Assembly (NCBI RefSeq): GCF_030817315.1
Contig: NZ_JAUSZF010000001.1
Span: 2,340,501-2,404,500, forward strand
Reading direction: 5' to 3'
DNA length: 64,000 nt
Source of the DNA: Sphingomonas faeni
Lineage (GTDB): Bacteria > Pseudomonadota > Alphaproteobacteria > Sphingomonadales > Sphingomonadaceae
Part shown: positions 48,409 through 56,418 of the stretch, piece by piece
How the letters are laid out: the number at the start of each line of letters is the position of its first letter
Numbering within the stretch: position 1 is the stretch's first letter
Program-made: the position numbers and the translations under genes
Notes under the pieces: generated by a model
The model's input: the letters and a program-made list of their open reading frames with translations, nothing else
The model's database searches: none
What the model was told of the DNA's origin: nothing

Positions 48409-48603
48409 CGGGATACTCGCTTCGTTCTCGGAAACCCCTGTCTAGGCCAAGGGGATGAAGACCGGGTAAAGCAACCGGCGCGAAGCGGTCGATTTGTCAT
48501 GTTCCGGCCTGCCTCGGTCGCATTTTTCACTCGCTTCGGCCTGATCGAGGTTAATCGACGCATCTTTTTGCAACGTGGTGCCTCCGCGCTTATGTAGCGC
48601 CCC

Positions 48604-49725
48604 ATGGATCAGACCGATTTTCAGCTCGGGGCCAATGCCGGTACAGGCATGGCCGGAAAGCGCATCGTCGTGGCGATGTCGGGCGGAGTCGACAGCTCGG
48701 TCGTCGCCGCGCTCGCGCATGCCACCGGCGCCGAGACGATCGGCGTGACGTTGCAGCTCTACGATCACGGCGAGGCGGTCGGCCGCGCAGGCTCGTGCTG
48801 CGCCGGTCGCGACATCCGCGATGCGCGCGCGGTATGCGACCGACTCGGGATCGCGCATTACGTGTTCGATCACGAGACCAGCTTTCGCGAGCAGGTCGTC
48901 GACAAGTTCGCCGACGAATATCTCGCCGGCCGCACGCCGATCCCCTGCGTCCAGTGCAACATGGGGCCGAAGTTCACCGACCTGCTGAAGCTCGCGCGCG
49001 ATCTCGGCGCGGATTGCCTCGCGACCGGACATTATGTCCGTCGGGTCGAGGGTGCGAACGGTGCCGAACTCCACCGTGGCGCCGATCCCGCACGCGACCA
49101 GAGCTATTTCCTGTTCGCGACCACGCAGGCGCAACTCGATTACCTGCGCTTTCCCTTGGGTGGCCTGCCCAAGGCTCGCGTGCGCGAGATCGCCGCAGAA
49201 TTGGGGCTCGGCGTCGCGGCCAAGCCGGACAGCCAGGACATCTGCTTCGTCCCCGATGGCGATTATGCAGGGCTCGTCAAGAAACTGCGCCCCGAAGCGG
49301 CGGAGACGGCAGGCGACATCGTCGATCTCGGCGGCGCGAAGCTCGGCGAGCATCGCGGGCTGATCCACTTCACCGTCGGCCAGCGCCGCGGACTGGAGAT
49401 CGGGGGCAGCCCCGAGCCGCTCTACGTCGTCCGCGTCGAGCCCGAGACGAAGCGAGTCGTCGTGGGTCCCCGCCGCGCGCTCGCAGTAGAGGCGGCACGG
49501 ATGACCGATATCAACTGGCTCGGCGGCGACTTCGCCGGGCCGCTGACCGCCAAGGTTCGGTCGATGGCCAAGCCCGTCCCTGCCCGTCTGGTCGGCGACC
49601 GCGTAGTGTTCGACGCGCCGGAATACGGCGTGGCGCCGGGTCAGGCGGCGGTGCTGTATGCCGGCGAGCGCGTGCTTGGCGGTGGCTGGATCGCGGACAC
49701 CGAGGCGGCACTCGTAGCCGCCTGA
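48604..49725 (+). CDS. mnmA: tRNA-specific 2-thiouridylase MnmA
   Basis: Thiolates U34 in tRNA-Lys, Glu and Gln. 373 residues. The PP-loop SGGVDSS is at 26-32, the catalytic cysteines are Cys118 (IPCVQCN) and Cys214 (SQDICF), and the C-terminal domain has [16 protein letters not shown] 48604 is kept; a later ATG at 48649 would trim 15 N-terminal residues and leave the PP-loop intact. Divergent from the sciP region. Confidence 0.93.
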   Translation: MDQTDFQLGANAGTGMAGKRIVVAMSGGVDSSVVAALAHATGAETIGVTLQLYDHGEAVGRAGSCCAGRDIRDARAVCDRLGIAHYVFDHETSFREQVVDKFADEYLAGRTPIPCVQCNMGPKFTDLLKLARDLGADCLATGHYVRRVEGANGAELHRGADPARDQSYFLFATTQAQLDYLRFPLGGLPKARVREIAAELGLGVAAKPDSQDICFVPDGDYAGLVKKLRPEAAETAGDIVDLGGAKLGEHRGLIHFTVGQRRGLEIGGSPEPLYVVRVEPETKRVVVGPRRALAVEAARMTDINWLGGDFAGPLTAKVRSMAKPVPARLVGDRVVFDAPEYGVAPGQAAVLYAGERVLGGGWIADTEAALVAA

Positions 49726-49761
49726 CGCGCGCCCTTTGCGGGTCTGGTGCGTTGGGGCGGC

Positions 49762-50010
49762 ATGGATATCGAAGACCTACGCCGCCAGATGGAAGCCGCC
49801 GCCGCCGCGATGGACTTCGAGACCGCGGGTCGGCTGCGCGATCAGATCAGCGTGTTGCGAGGTGGTGGCGAGGTCGTGGACACGGCCGGACTAACGCGGC
49901 AACAGCCCGGCGCGATGGGCCTCGGGACGAGCCAGCAACGCATGACCCCGCCGCCGGGCTGGGTGAAACCCAAGAAGCCCGACCCGATGACCAAAGGGCG
50001 GAAGCGGTAG
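49762..50010 (+). CDS. Small UvrB/UvrC-motif protein
   Basis: 82-residue protein whose first half is a UVR motif (MDIEDLRRQMEAAAAAMDFE then TAGRLRDQI), the helical hairpin that lets UvrB and UvrC interact. The rest is a short Pro/Lys-rich tail (PGWVKPKKPDPMTKGRKR). Stand-alone UVR proteins are common and of unknown role. A GTG at 49747 is an alternative start. It is 36 bp after mnmA and likely co-transcribed. Confidence 0.7.
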   Translation: MDIEDLRRQMEAAAAAMDFETAGRLRDQISVLRGGGEVVDTAGLTRQQPGAMGLGTSQQRMTPPPGWVKPKKPDPMTKGRKR

Positions 50011-50021
50011 CTGTATTAGCC

Positions 50022-50124
50022 CCCCTCCCTGAAAGGGAGGGGTTGGGGTGGGTTGGTTTGGGGCGGGTGTCACGCTCGCCAAGTGGCCGACCCACCCCCG
50101 GCCCCTCCCTTCCAGGGATGGGGG
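50022..50124. repeat. Palindromic repeat, family A, copy 5
   Basis: CCCCTCCCTGAAAGGGAGGG left and CCCTCCCTTCCAGGGATGGG right, inner GGGGTGGGTTGG / CCGACCCACCCCC. One arm has an A-to-T type change near the end. It lies between the UVR protein and the convergent phzF gene. Confidence 0.85.
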
Positions 50125-50164
50125 AAGATATTAGCCGGGATCAGTTTCACTCAGAACCTGATCG

Positions 50165-50956
50165 TCAAGGCAGCAGGAACGTGCCCTCGATCGTCGTCAC
50201 GCACGCGCCGCCCAACACGACTCGATCCCCCTCGAGACGACACGTCAGCTTCCCGCCCCGCGCGCTCGCCTGATACGCCGTGAAACTGTTCCCCAGGGTC
50301 GGCGCCCAATACGGCACCATCACAGCATGCGCCGACCCCGTCACCGGATCCTCGGCGATCGCATAATAGGGCGTGAACACCCGGCTCACGATGTCCGTAG
50401 CCGCCCCGCGCGCCGCGACGATCGCGACGATCGGGAATTTCGCCAATGCGACGAAGTCGGGCTTCAGGTCCCGGACAATCGCCTCATCGTCGACGACCAC
50501 GAGCGCATAGCCCTTCTCGTGCCACAATGTCTCGACCGGCTCGGCGATGTTCAACGCCGTGACGATCTCCGGCATCGCCTTCGGGCTCGGACCCCACGCC
50601 GGCAGTTCCAGCGTGTACCCGCTGTCCGCCCGCGCGACCTCGAGCATCCCCGCCTGCCGCGTCCGGAACCGCACCCGGTTGAGCGCGGTGTCCGACGACA
50701 GCACGAAATGCCCGCTCGCCAGCGTCGCATGGCCGCACAGCGCAACCTCCGCCCCCGGCGTGAACCAGCGCAGGTCGAAATCCACGCCTTCCTCATCGGA
50801 CGCGACGATGAACGCCGTCTCGCTCAGGTTGTTCTCCTGCGCGATGTTCAGCAGCACCGCGTCGTCGAGCCACGCCGACAGCGGCATCACCGCCGCCTGG
50901 TTGCCGCCGAACGGCGTGTCGGCGAACGCATCGATCTGCGCGAACGGTATTCTCAT
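50165..50956 (-). CDS. PhzF family isomerase-like protein
   Basis: 263-residue protein of the PhzF family (diaminopimelate epimerase fold). MRIPFAQIDAFADTPFGGNQ at the start carries the conserved FGGN; ETAFIV, EVALCGHATLASGHF and the EDPVTGSAHAVM motif follow, containing the active-site-like Glu and the GxA loop. Many PhzF homologues outside phenazine clusters have unknown substrates. ATG 50956 follows GGGAAA. As sequenced it is in frame with the CDF transporter, but its own start overlaps the restored CDF stop (ATGA), so it is treated as a separate gene. Confidence 0.8.
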   Translation of the reverse strand: MRIPFAQIDAFADTPFGGNQAAVMPLSAWLDDAVLLNIAQENNLSETAFIVASDEEGVDFDLRWFTPGAEVALCGHATLASGHFVLSSDTALNRVRFRTRQAGMLEVARADSGYTLELPAWGPSPKAMPEIVTALNIAEPVETLWHEKGYALVVVDDEAIVRDLKPDFVALAKFPIVAIVAARGAATDIVSRVFTPYYAIAEDPVTGSAHAVMVPYWAPTLGNSFTAYQASARGGKLTCRLEGDRVVLGGACVTTIEGTFLLP

Positions 50957-51901
50957 ATGCGTTTCCCAAACCAATGCGGCGTCACGTCCGCCTCGACCAG
51001 GCGGATTGTCGGTGTCGACATGCCCTTCTGGATCGAGATGGATCAGCACCTCGACCTTGGGGAACGCGGTGCGCAAGTTTCGCTCGACCGCCTCGACGAT
51101 GTCGTGCGCGTTGGCCACCGTCAGGTCGCGCGCGACCTCCATGTGGAACTGCGCGAAATCGTGGCTGCCCGAACGGCGCGTGCGGAAATCATGGATGCCG
51201 CGGATGCCGGGCTGGCGCGCCGCGACGTCGAGGAACTGCGACCGCAAATCCTCCGGCCATTCCTTGTCCATCAACTGGTCGATCGCGTTCGACGATGCCT
51301 GGAATGCACCCCATGCAAGCCACAGCGCGATGACGATGCCGAAGATCGGATCCGCCCCGCTCCACCCGACATATTGATCGAGCACCAGCGCGACGATCAC
51401 CGAGCCGTTGAGCAGCACGTCGGACTGGTAATGGACGTTGTCGGCGAGGATCGCGACCGATCCTGTCTGGCGGATGATCTTGCGCTGATAGGCGAGCAGG
51501 AACACTGTCGCGACGATCGCGATGATCGACACGCCGATGCCGAACTCCGCGCCGGTGGTCGGCTGCGGATCGCTGAACGCCAGGATCGCGCGCCAGGCGA
51601 TGCCGACCGCCGACGCGGTGATGAGCATGACCTGGAACAGCGCGGCGAGTGCCTCCGCCTTGCCGTGCCCGAAGCGGTGGTCGTGATCCGCCGGCGTCGC
51701 CGCCAGCCGCACGCCGTACAGCGTCACCAGCGACGCGAGCAGGTCGAGCGCGGTATCCGCAAGCGACCCGAGCATCGCCACCGACCCCGTCGACCATGCC
51801 GCAAAGCCCTTCAGCAACAGCAGGAAACACGCCATCGCAACGCTGGCGAGCGCCGCGCGCGTCGCCAACGGGATGAACTTGCGGCGTTCGTCCTGCGTCA
51901 T
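50953..51901 (-). CDS. CDF family cation transporter (FieF-like), probable C-terminal frameshift
   Basis: Cation diffusion facilitator of about 315 residues: six membrane segments, the ADTALDLLASL metal-site helix, the DHDHRFGHGKAEALAALFQ loop with HxxxD, and a C-terminal domain with FHMEVARDL and EVLIHLDPEGHVD. ATG 51901 overlaps the pdxH stop (ATGA). As given, the frame runs on into phzF without a stop. Deleting one C at about 51002 gives NPLVEADVTPHWFGKRI then TGA at 50953-50955, overlapping the phzF ATG. I treat the long 578-residue ORF as a frameshift product, not a real fusion. Confidence 0.75.
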
Positions 51902-52476
51902 GGGAACAGCAGCCCCTCGCTCCAGTCGCCGTCCCGGCGTGTGAACAGCCGACGCTCATGCAGACGATGCGCGCGATCCTGCCAGAACTCGATTTGGGTC
52001 GGTACGATCCGGTAGCCACCCCAATGCGGCGGCCGCGGCACGTCCTGCCCCTCGAACTTCGCGGTCATCTCTGCGACGCGACGCTCGAACGTCTCGCGAC
52101 TGTCTAGCGGGCGCGACTGCTCCGACGCCCAGGCACCGATCCGCGAATCACGACCGCGCGAGGCGAAATAGGCGTCCGACTCGGCGTCCGTCGCGTGCGT
52201 CACCGGCCCCTCGATCCGGACCTGGCGACGCAGCGACTTCCAGTGGAACAGCAGCGCACCGTGCGGGTTGGCGCCGAGATCGCCCGCCTTCCGGCTTTCG
52301 CGGTTGGTATAGATCACGAAACCGTCCGGCCCATGGCCCTTCAGCAACACCATCCGAACCGAAGGCCGCCCCTCGGCATTGGCCGTCGCGAGCGCGACCG
52401 CGTTCGGGTCGTTCGGCTCGGACTCCTTGGCTTCGGCGTACCAGCTATCGAACAGCGTGAAGGGATCGTCTGACAT
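51898..52476 (-). CDS. pdxH: Pyridoxamine/pyridoxine 5'-phosphate oxidase
   Basis: FMN-dependent oxidase making pyridoxal phosphate, 192 residues from ATG 52476 (MSDDPFTLFDSWY). Family motifs: RPSVRMVLLKGH, FVIYTNRESRK, ALLFHWKSLRRQVRIEG and the C-terminal RLHERRLFTR. An upstream ATG at 52488 adds four residues. Its stop overlaps the CDF start (ATGA). First gene of the pdxH-CDF-phzF run, divergent from ku. Confidence 0.92.
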   Translation of the reverse strand: MSDDPFTLFDSWYAEAKESEPNDPNAVALATANAEGRPSVRMVLLKGHGPDGFVIYTNRESRKAGDLGANPHGALLFHWKSLRRQVRIEGPVTHATDAESDAYFASRGRDSRIGAWASEQSRPLDSRETFERRVAEMTAKFEGQDVPRPPHWGGYRIVPTQIEFWQDRAHRLHERRLFTRRDGDWSEGLLFP

Positions 52477-52586
52477 GCCGCGCGCCATAGCCGGATTTGG
52501 CCCGGAACGAAACTTTGGAACGACTCTACCTCGCCGAGGATTGATCCAGGTAATCGAATCGTTTCCGCAACGAAGGAACACGCAAG

Positions 52587-53453
52587 GTGGCAGCGCGCGC
52601 GTATTGGCAGGGACAGATCCGACTGGCCTTGGTCTCGATCCCGGTCGAAATCTATTCCGCGACCAAGTCCGGCGCTGCGGTGTCGTTCAAGCAGATCCAC
52701 GAGCCCTCCGGCCAGCCGATCCATTACGACAAGGTCGTCACCGGCGTGGGCCCGGTCGACGCCGACGAGATCATGAAGGGCTATGAGGTCTCGAAGGGCG
52801 AATACGTGCTGCTGGAGCAGGACGAGATCGACGCAGTGAAGCTCGAATCGAAGAAAACGCTGGAGCTGACCCAGTTCGTCGACGCGAGCGAGATCGACGT
52901 GCTCTATTACGAGAAGCCATACTTCGTGGTGCCCGCGGACGACCTCGCGGAGGAAGCGTTCATCGTCCTGCGCGAGGCGTTGAAACGCACGAAGAAAGTG
53001 GGCCTCGGCCAGCTCGCGATGCGCGGCCGGGAATATGTCGTGAGCCTTAAGCCGTGCGGGCGCGGCATGGTGCTGGAGACGCTCCGCTACGCCGACGAGG
53101 TGCACAAGGCGCAAGGCTATTTCCGCGAAATCCCCGACGACAAGCCGTCCGAGGAACTGCTCGAACTCGCCGAGGCCCTGATCGAGAAGCGCAGCGCCGA
53201 CTTCCACCCGCAGGAATTCCACGATCGCTACGTCGACGCGCTGAAGGACCTGATCGAACGCAAGCGCAAGGCGAACGGGAAGAAGATCATCGAGGACAAG
53301 GACACGGGTGGTAAGAGTGGCTCGAACGTCGTCGACCTGATGGCGGCGTTGAAGAAGTCGATGGCAGCGAAGGAGCCGGCCAAGGCTGCGGAGGAGAAAA
53401 CGCCGGCGAAGAAGGCGCCTGCGAAACGCGCGCCGGCGAAGAAGCGTGCTTGA
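52587..53453 (+). CDS. ku: Non-homologous end-joining protein Ku
   Basis: Bacterial Ku, 288 residues, homodimer that binds DNA ends and recruits LigD. GTG start at 52587. The Ku core spans about 8-240, with GQIRLALVSIPVEIYSATK, VVPADDLAEEAFIVLREALK and IPDDKPSEELLELAEALI. The C-terminus is a Lys/Ala/Pro tail (PAKKAPAKRAPAKKRA), common in bacterial Ku and likely to bind DNA. ligD follows after a family A palindrome. Confidence 0.93.
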   Translation: MAARAYWQGQIRLALVSIPVEIYSATKSGAAVSFKQIHEPSGQPIHYDKVVTGVGPVDADEIMKGYEVSKGEYVLLEQDEIDAVKLESKKTLELTQFVDASEIDVLYYEKPYFVVPADDLAEEAFIVLREALKRTKKVGLGQLAMRGREYVVSLKPCGRGMVLETLRYADEVHKAQGYFREIPDDKPSEELLELAEALIEKRSADFHPQEFHDRYVDALKDLIERKRKANGKKIIEDKDTGGKSGSNVVDLMAALKKSMAAKEPAKAAEEKTPAKKAPAKRAPAKKRA

Positions 53454-53456
53454 ACT

Positions 53457-53559
53457 CCCCTCCCTGGAAGGGAGGGGTTGGGGGTGGGTCGCCCACCGAA
53501 CCAGCGTCTCGCCCGCCAACCGGCCGACCCACCCCCGGCCCCTCTCTTCCAGGGAGGGG
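53457..53559. repeat. Palindromic repeat, family A, copy 6
   Basis: CCCCTCCCTGGAAGGGAGGG left and CCCTCTCTTCCAGGGAGGGG right; loop with CGCCCACCGAACCAGCGTCTC. It begins 4 bp after the ku stop and ends 7 bp before the ligD ATG. Confidence 0.9.
53553..53557 (+). promoter_or_regulatory. Repeat-derived ribosome binding site for ligD
   Basis: GGAGG in the terminal part of the family A palindrome lies 8 nt before the ligD ATG (53566), canonical spacing. No other Shine-Dalgarno is available for this gene. Confidence 0.65.
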
Positions 53560-53565
53560 TGAAAG

Positions 53566-56091
53566 ATGGTCGACGATCCCCTAGCCCTCTATAATTCCAA
53601 GCGGAACTTCACCAAGACCGCCGAACCCGCCGGCACGCTGGCCCCCGGCCACGGCAACAGCTTCATGGTCCAGAAGCACGACGCCACCCGCCTCCACTGG
53701 GATTTCCGCCTCGAAATCGACGGCGTCCTCAAAAGCTGGGCGGTCACCCGCGGCCCCAGCCTCGACCCCAACGAAAAACGCCTCGCCGTCCGCACCGAGG
53801 ATCACCCGCTCAGCTACGCCACCTTCGAAGGCACGATCCCTCCGTCAGAATATGGCGGCGGCACGGTGATGCTGTGGGACCGCGGCACATGGTCGCCGAT
53901 CAAGGGCAAGTCGGCGAAGGATCTCGACAAGGGCCACCTCCACTTCGTCCTCGATGGCGAGCGGATGAAGGGCGAATGGCTGCTGATCCGCCTTAAGCCC
54001 CGCGCGAAGGAGAAGCGCGAAAACTGGCTCCTGCGCAAGATCGATGATGCCGCGGCGGGCGGTACGGACACATTGGTCGAGGAAGCCCTCACCAGCGTCT
54101 CGACCGGCCGCACGATGGTAGAGATCGAAGAGGGCAAATTCTCCCCGGCACGGGGAGGGGGACCAGCGAAGCTGGTGGAGGGGGCGGGCCGCAAGAGTAC
54201 CGCTACTGGCAAGCGTAACGTTCGGGGCAGCCCCCCCTCCACCCCCGCGAAAGCACGCGGCGGTCCCCCTCCCCGTGCCGGGGAGGATTTCAGGGACCTC
54301 CAACTCTGCACCCTCGTCGACGCCGTCCCCACCGGCTCCGCCTGGCTCCACGAGGTAAAATACGACGGCTACCGCGCGCTTATCTCCATCGCCAACGGCA
54401 AGGCAAAGGTCTTCACCCGCACCGGCCTCGACTGGACCACCAAGTTCGCCGCGATTGCCGAAGCCGCCGCCAAGCTCCCGGTGAAGTCCGCGCTGATCGA
54501 CGGTGAGATCGTAGCGTTCAAGGACGGCCACCCCGATTTCTCGACACTGAAGGACGCGATCTCCGCCGGCGGCGACATGACGCTGTTCGCGTTCGACCTG
54601 CTCGCACTCGACGGCGAAGACCTGACCTCCCTGTCGAACCTCGACCGAAAGGCGCGCCTCCAACCGCTGATCCCCGACGACGAGGACCGCCTCCGCTACT
54701 CCGACCACGTCATCGGCGCGGGCGAGCAACTGTTCGAGACGATGTGCCGCGAGGGCCTGGAGGGCATCGTCTCGAAACGCGCCGACGCGCCCTATGCCGG
54801 CAAGCGCACCAAGGCGTGGCTCAAGGTCAAATGCACGCACCGCCAGGAATTCGTGATCGTCGGCTGGCTGCCGTCCGACAAGAAGCGCGGGTTCAAGTCG
54901 CTGCTGCTCGGCGTCCGCGAGGGCAAAGGCTTCAGGTATGCGGGGAAAGTCGGCACCGGGTTCGACCAGGCGCTCATGGACGAAATCCGCGACAAGCTTG
55001 ACGCGCTCGACCGCAAAACGCCGACGGTCGATGCGCCGAAAGCGGCGGTGCGCGGCGCGAAGTGGGTGACGCCGAAACTGGTCGCCGAGGTCGCGTTTGC
55101 CGAAGTCACCCCCGACGGCGTGCTTCGGCATTCGAGTTTCATCGGCCTGCGCGAGGACAAGGCGGCGAAGGACGTCGTCGCCGAAACCCCCGCCCCGCTG
55201 CCGGACGTAGCCGAGAGTGCCGCACCGGAAACCAGCATAAAGGTCAGCAGCCGCGACCGCGTGATCTTCGACAAGTCGGACGTCACCAAGGGCGATCTCG
55301 CCGATTATTACGTCGCGGTGTCCGGCATCATGCTGCCGTTCGCCGCCAACCGCCCGATCAGCCTCGTCCGCTGCCCCCAGGGCCGCTCGCGCGCGTGCTT
55401 CTTCCAGAAACACGACGCCGGCAGCTTCGGCGACGCGGTCCACCAGGTGCCGATCCGCGAAAAGGACGGCTCGACCGAGGACTATCTGTATGTCGACGAC
55501 GCGGACGGACTGGTCGCGTGCGTGCAGATGGGAACGATCGAGTTCCACGGATGGGGCTCGTCGAACGCGACCTTGGAGAAGCCCGACCGCCTGGTGTTCG
55601 ATCTCGATCCCGACGAGGGGCTCGACTTCGGCGACACCAAGAAGGCCGCCGAGCATCTGAAGAATCAGTTGGCCGAACTGGGGCTGGTCAGTTTTCCGAT
55701 GCTGTCGGGAGGCAAGGGCGTGCATGTCGTCGTGCCGCTCACGCCTGACGCCGAATGGCCGGCGGTCAAGGACTTCGCGGACCGGTTCGCGCGGGCGATG
55801 GCGGGGGCGGAGCCCGAGCGCTTCGTCGCGACGATGGCGAAGGCCAAGCGCAAGGGGCGGATCTTTATCGACTGGCTCCGCAACCAGCGCGGCGCGACCG
55901 CGGTGATGCCGTATTCGGCGAGGGCGCGAGCGGGGGCGCCGGTGGCGGCACCGGTGTCGTGGACCGAGTTGCGCGACATCGAGACTGCCGCGCGCTGGGG
56001 TGTGAAAGATGGCCCCGAGTTGATCGCGCGGGCTGGTTCGCGGGCGCTGGCGGGATGGGGTGTGGCGGATCAGGTGCTGCCGGATTTGTGA
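53566..56091 (+). CDS. ligD: Multifunctional DNA ligase D (PE-ligase-polymerase)
   Basis: NHEJ end-processing and ligation enzyme, 841 residues. Order: 3'-phosphoesterase (about 1-165, MVQKHDATRLHWDFRLEI with PE histidines), ATP-dependent ligase (about 250-545, adenylated Lys265 in EVKYDGYRA), primase-polymerase (about 575-841, FDLDPDEGLDFGDT with metal Asp pair). Residues about 192-240, between PE and ligase domains, are encoded by an inserted palindromic repeat and are Gly/Pro/Arg-rich, in frame without stops. The start has a repeat-derived Shine-Dalgarno. Partner of Ku just upstream. Confidence 0.94.
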   Translation: MVDDPLALYNSKRNFTKTAEPAGTLAPGHGNSFMVQKHDATRLHWDFRLEIDGVLKSWAVTRGPSLDPNEKRLAVRTEDHPLSYATFEGTIPPSEYGGGTVMLWDRGTWSPIKGKSAKDLDKGHLHFVLDGERMKGEWLLIRLKPRAKEKRENWLLRKIDDAAAGGTDTLVEEALTSVSTGRTMVEIEEGKFSPARGGGPAKLVEGAGRKSTATGKRNVRGSPPSTPAKARGGPPPRAGEDFRDLQLCTLVDAVPTGSAWLHEVKYDGYRALISIANGKAKVFTRTGLDWTTKFAAIAEAAAKLPVKSALIDGEIVAFKDGHPDFSTLKDAISAGGDMTLFAFDLLALDGEDLTSLSNLDRKARLQPLIPDDEDRLRYSDHVIGAGEQLFETMCREGLEGIVSKRADAPYAGKRTKAWLKVKCTHRQEFVIVGWLPSDKKRGFKSLLLGVREGKGFRYAGKVGTGFDQALMDEIRDKLDALDRKTPTVDAPKAAVRGAKWVTPKLVAEVAFAEVTPDGVLRHSSFIGLREDKAAKDVVAETPAPLPDVAESAAPETSIKVSSRDRVIFDKSDVTKGDLADYYVAVSGIMLPFAANRPISLVRCPQGRSRACFFQKHDAGSFGDAVHQVPIREKDGSTEDYLYVDDADGLVACVQMGTIEFHGWGSSNATLEKPDRLVFDLDPDEGLDFGDTKKAAEHLKNQLAELGLVSFPMLSGGKGVHVVVPLTPDAEWPAVKDFADRFARAMAGAEPERFVATMAKAKRKGRIFIDWLRNQRGATAVMPYSARARAGAPVAAPVSWTELRDIETAARWGVKDGPELIARAGSRALAGWGVADQVLPDL
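54141..54285. repeat. Palindromic repeat inside ligD, family G
   Basis: The first 24 nt, starting CTCCCCGGCACGGGG, are repeated exactly as the reverse complement at 54262-54285. The element of about 145 bp lies wholly inside the ligD frame, between the phosphoesterase and ligase domains, and is read through as about 49 residues. Confidence 0.85.
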
Positions 56092-56112
56092 GCCTCGCCT
56101 CCCCCCAAGCCG

Positions 56113-56216
56113 CCACCCCGGCGAAGGCCGGGGCCCAGTTGGGGAACATTGCTAACGAAGGGCAGCGCTCCGTTATGACCACCTTTCCAACTGGGCCCCG
56201 GCCTCCGCCGGGGTGG
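56113..56216. repeat. Palindromic repeat, family C, copy 3
   Basis: CCACCCCGGCGAAGGCCGGG left and CCCCGGCCTCCGCCGGGGTG right, CCCAGTTGG/CCAACTGGG inner stem, loop with GCTAACGAAGGGCAGCGCTC. Confidence 0.88.
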
Positions 56217-56249
56217 CGTCGTGGTGGAGCGGCGGTCCAACACCCTTAC

Positions 56250-56329
56250 TGTTCCCCCGCGAACGCGGGGGTCCAGGGTAACGACACGCAGCCTTCATAA
56301 TTTGTGCCCCCCGCGTTCGCGAGGGAACA
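56250..56329. repeat. Palindromic repeat, family D, copy 2
   Basis: TGTTCCCCCGCGAACGCGGG left and CCCGCGTTCGCGAGGGAACA right around a loop of about 35 nt. It is 33 bp from a family C copy, the same neighbourhood as at 7286-7513. Confidence 0.82.
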
Positions 56330-56418
56330 GAAGTAACACGGCGCACACACGACAATTTATGTTGCACCGCCGCGTCGAAAGGTGAAACACCGCGGCCTGT
56401 ATTCGGGGGCTTGAGGCA

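Larger units (their letters stand above)
56092..56418. other. Gene-free region with two palindromic repeats
   Basis: About 330 bp between ligD and the ATP-grasp gene, holding family C (56113-56216) and family D (56250-56329) palindromes. No gene or promoter motif is evident. Confidence 0.7.

Noticed and set aside
48078..48603. CtrA box upstream of sciP
   Set aside because: Only a single TTAA half-site was found; the second half at the required distance is absent.
50165..51901. True CDF-PhzF fusion protein
   Set aside because: One-base deletion gives a natural CDF end and an ATGA junction, as at pdxH/CDF. A fusion is kept only as an alternative.
54141..54285. Intein or domain insertion in LigD
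   Set aside because: The inserted sequence is a perfect-ended palindrome with low-complexity translation and no splicing motifs.
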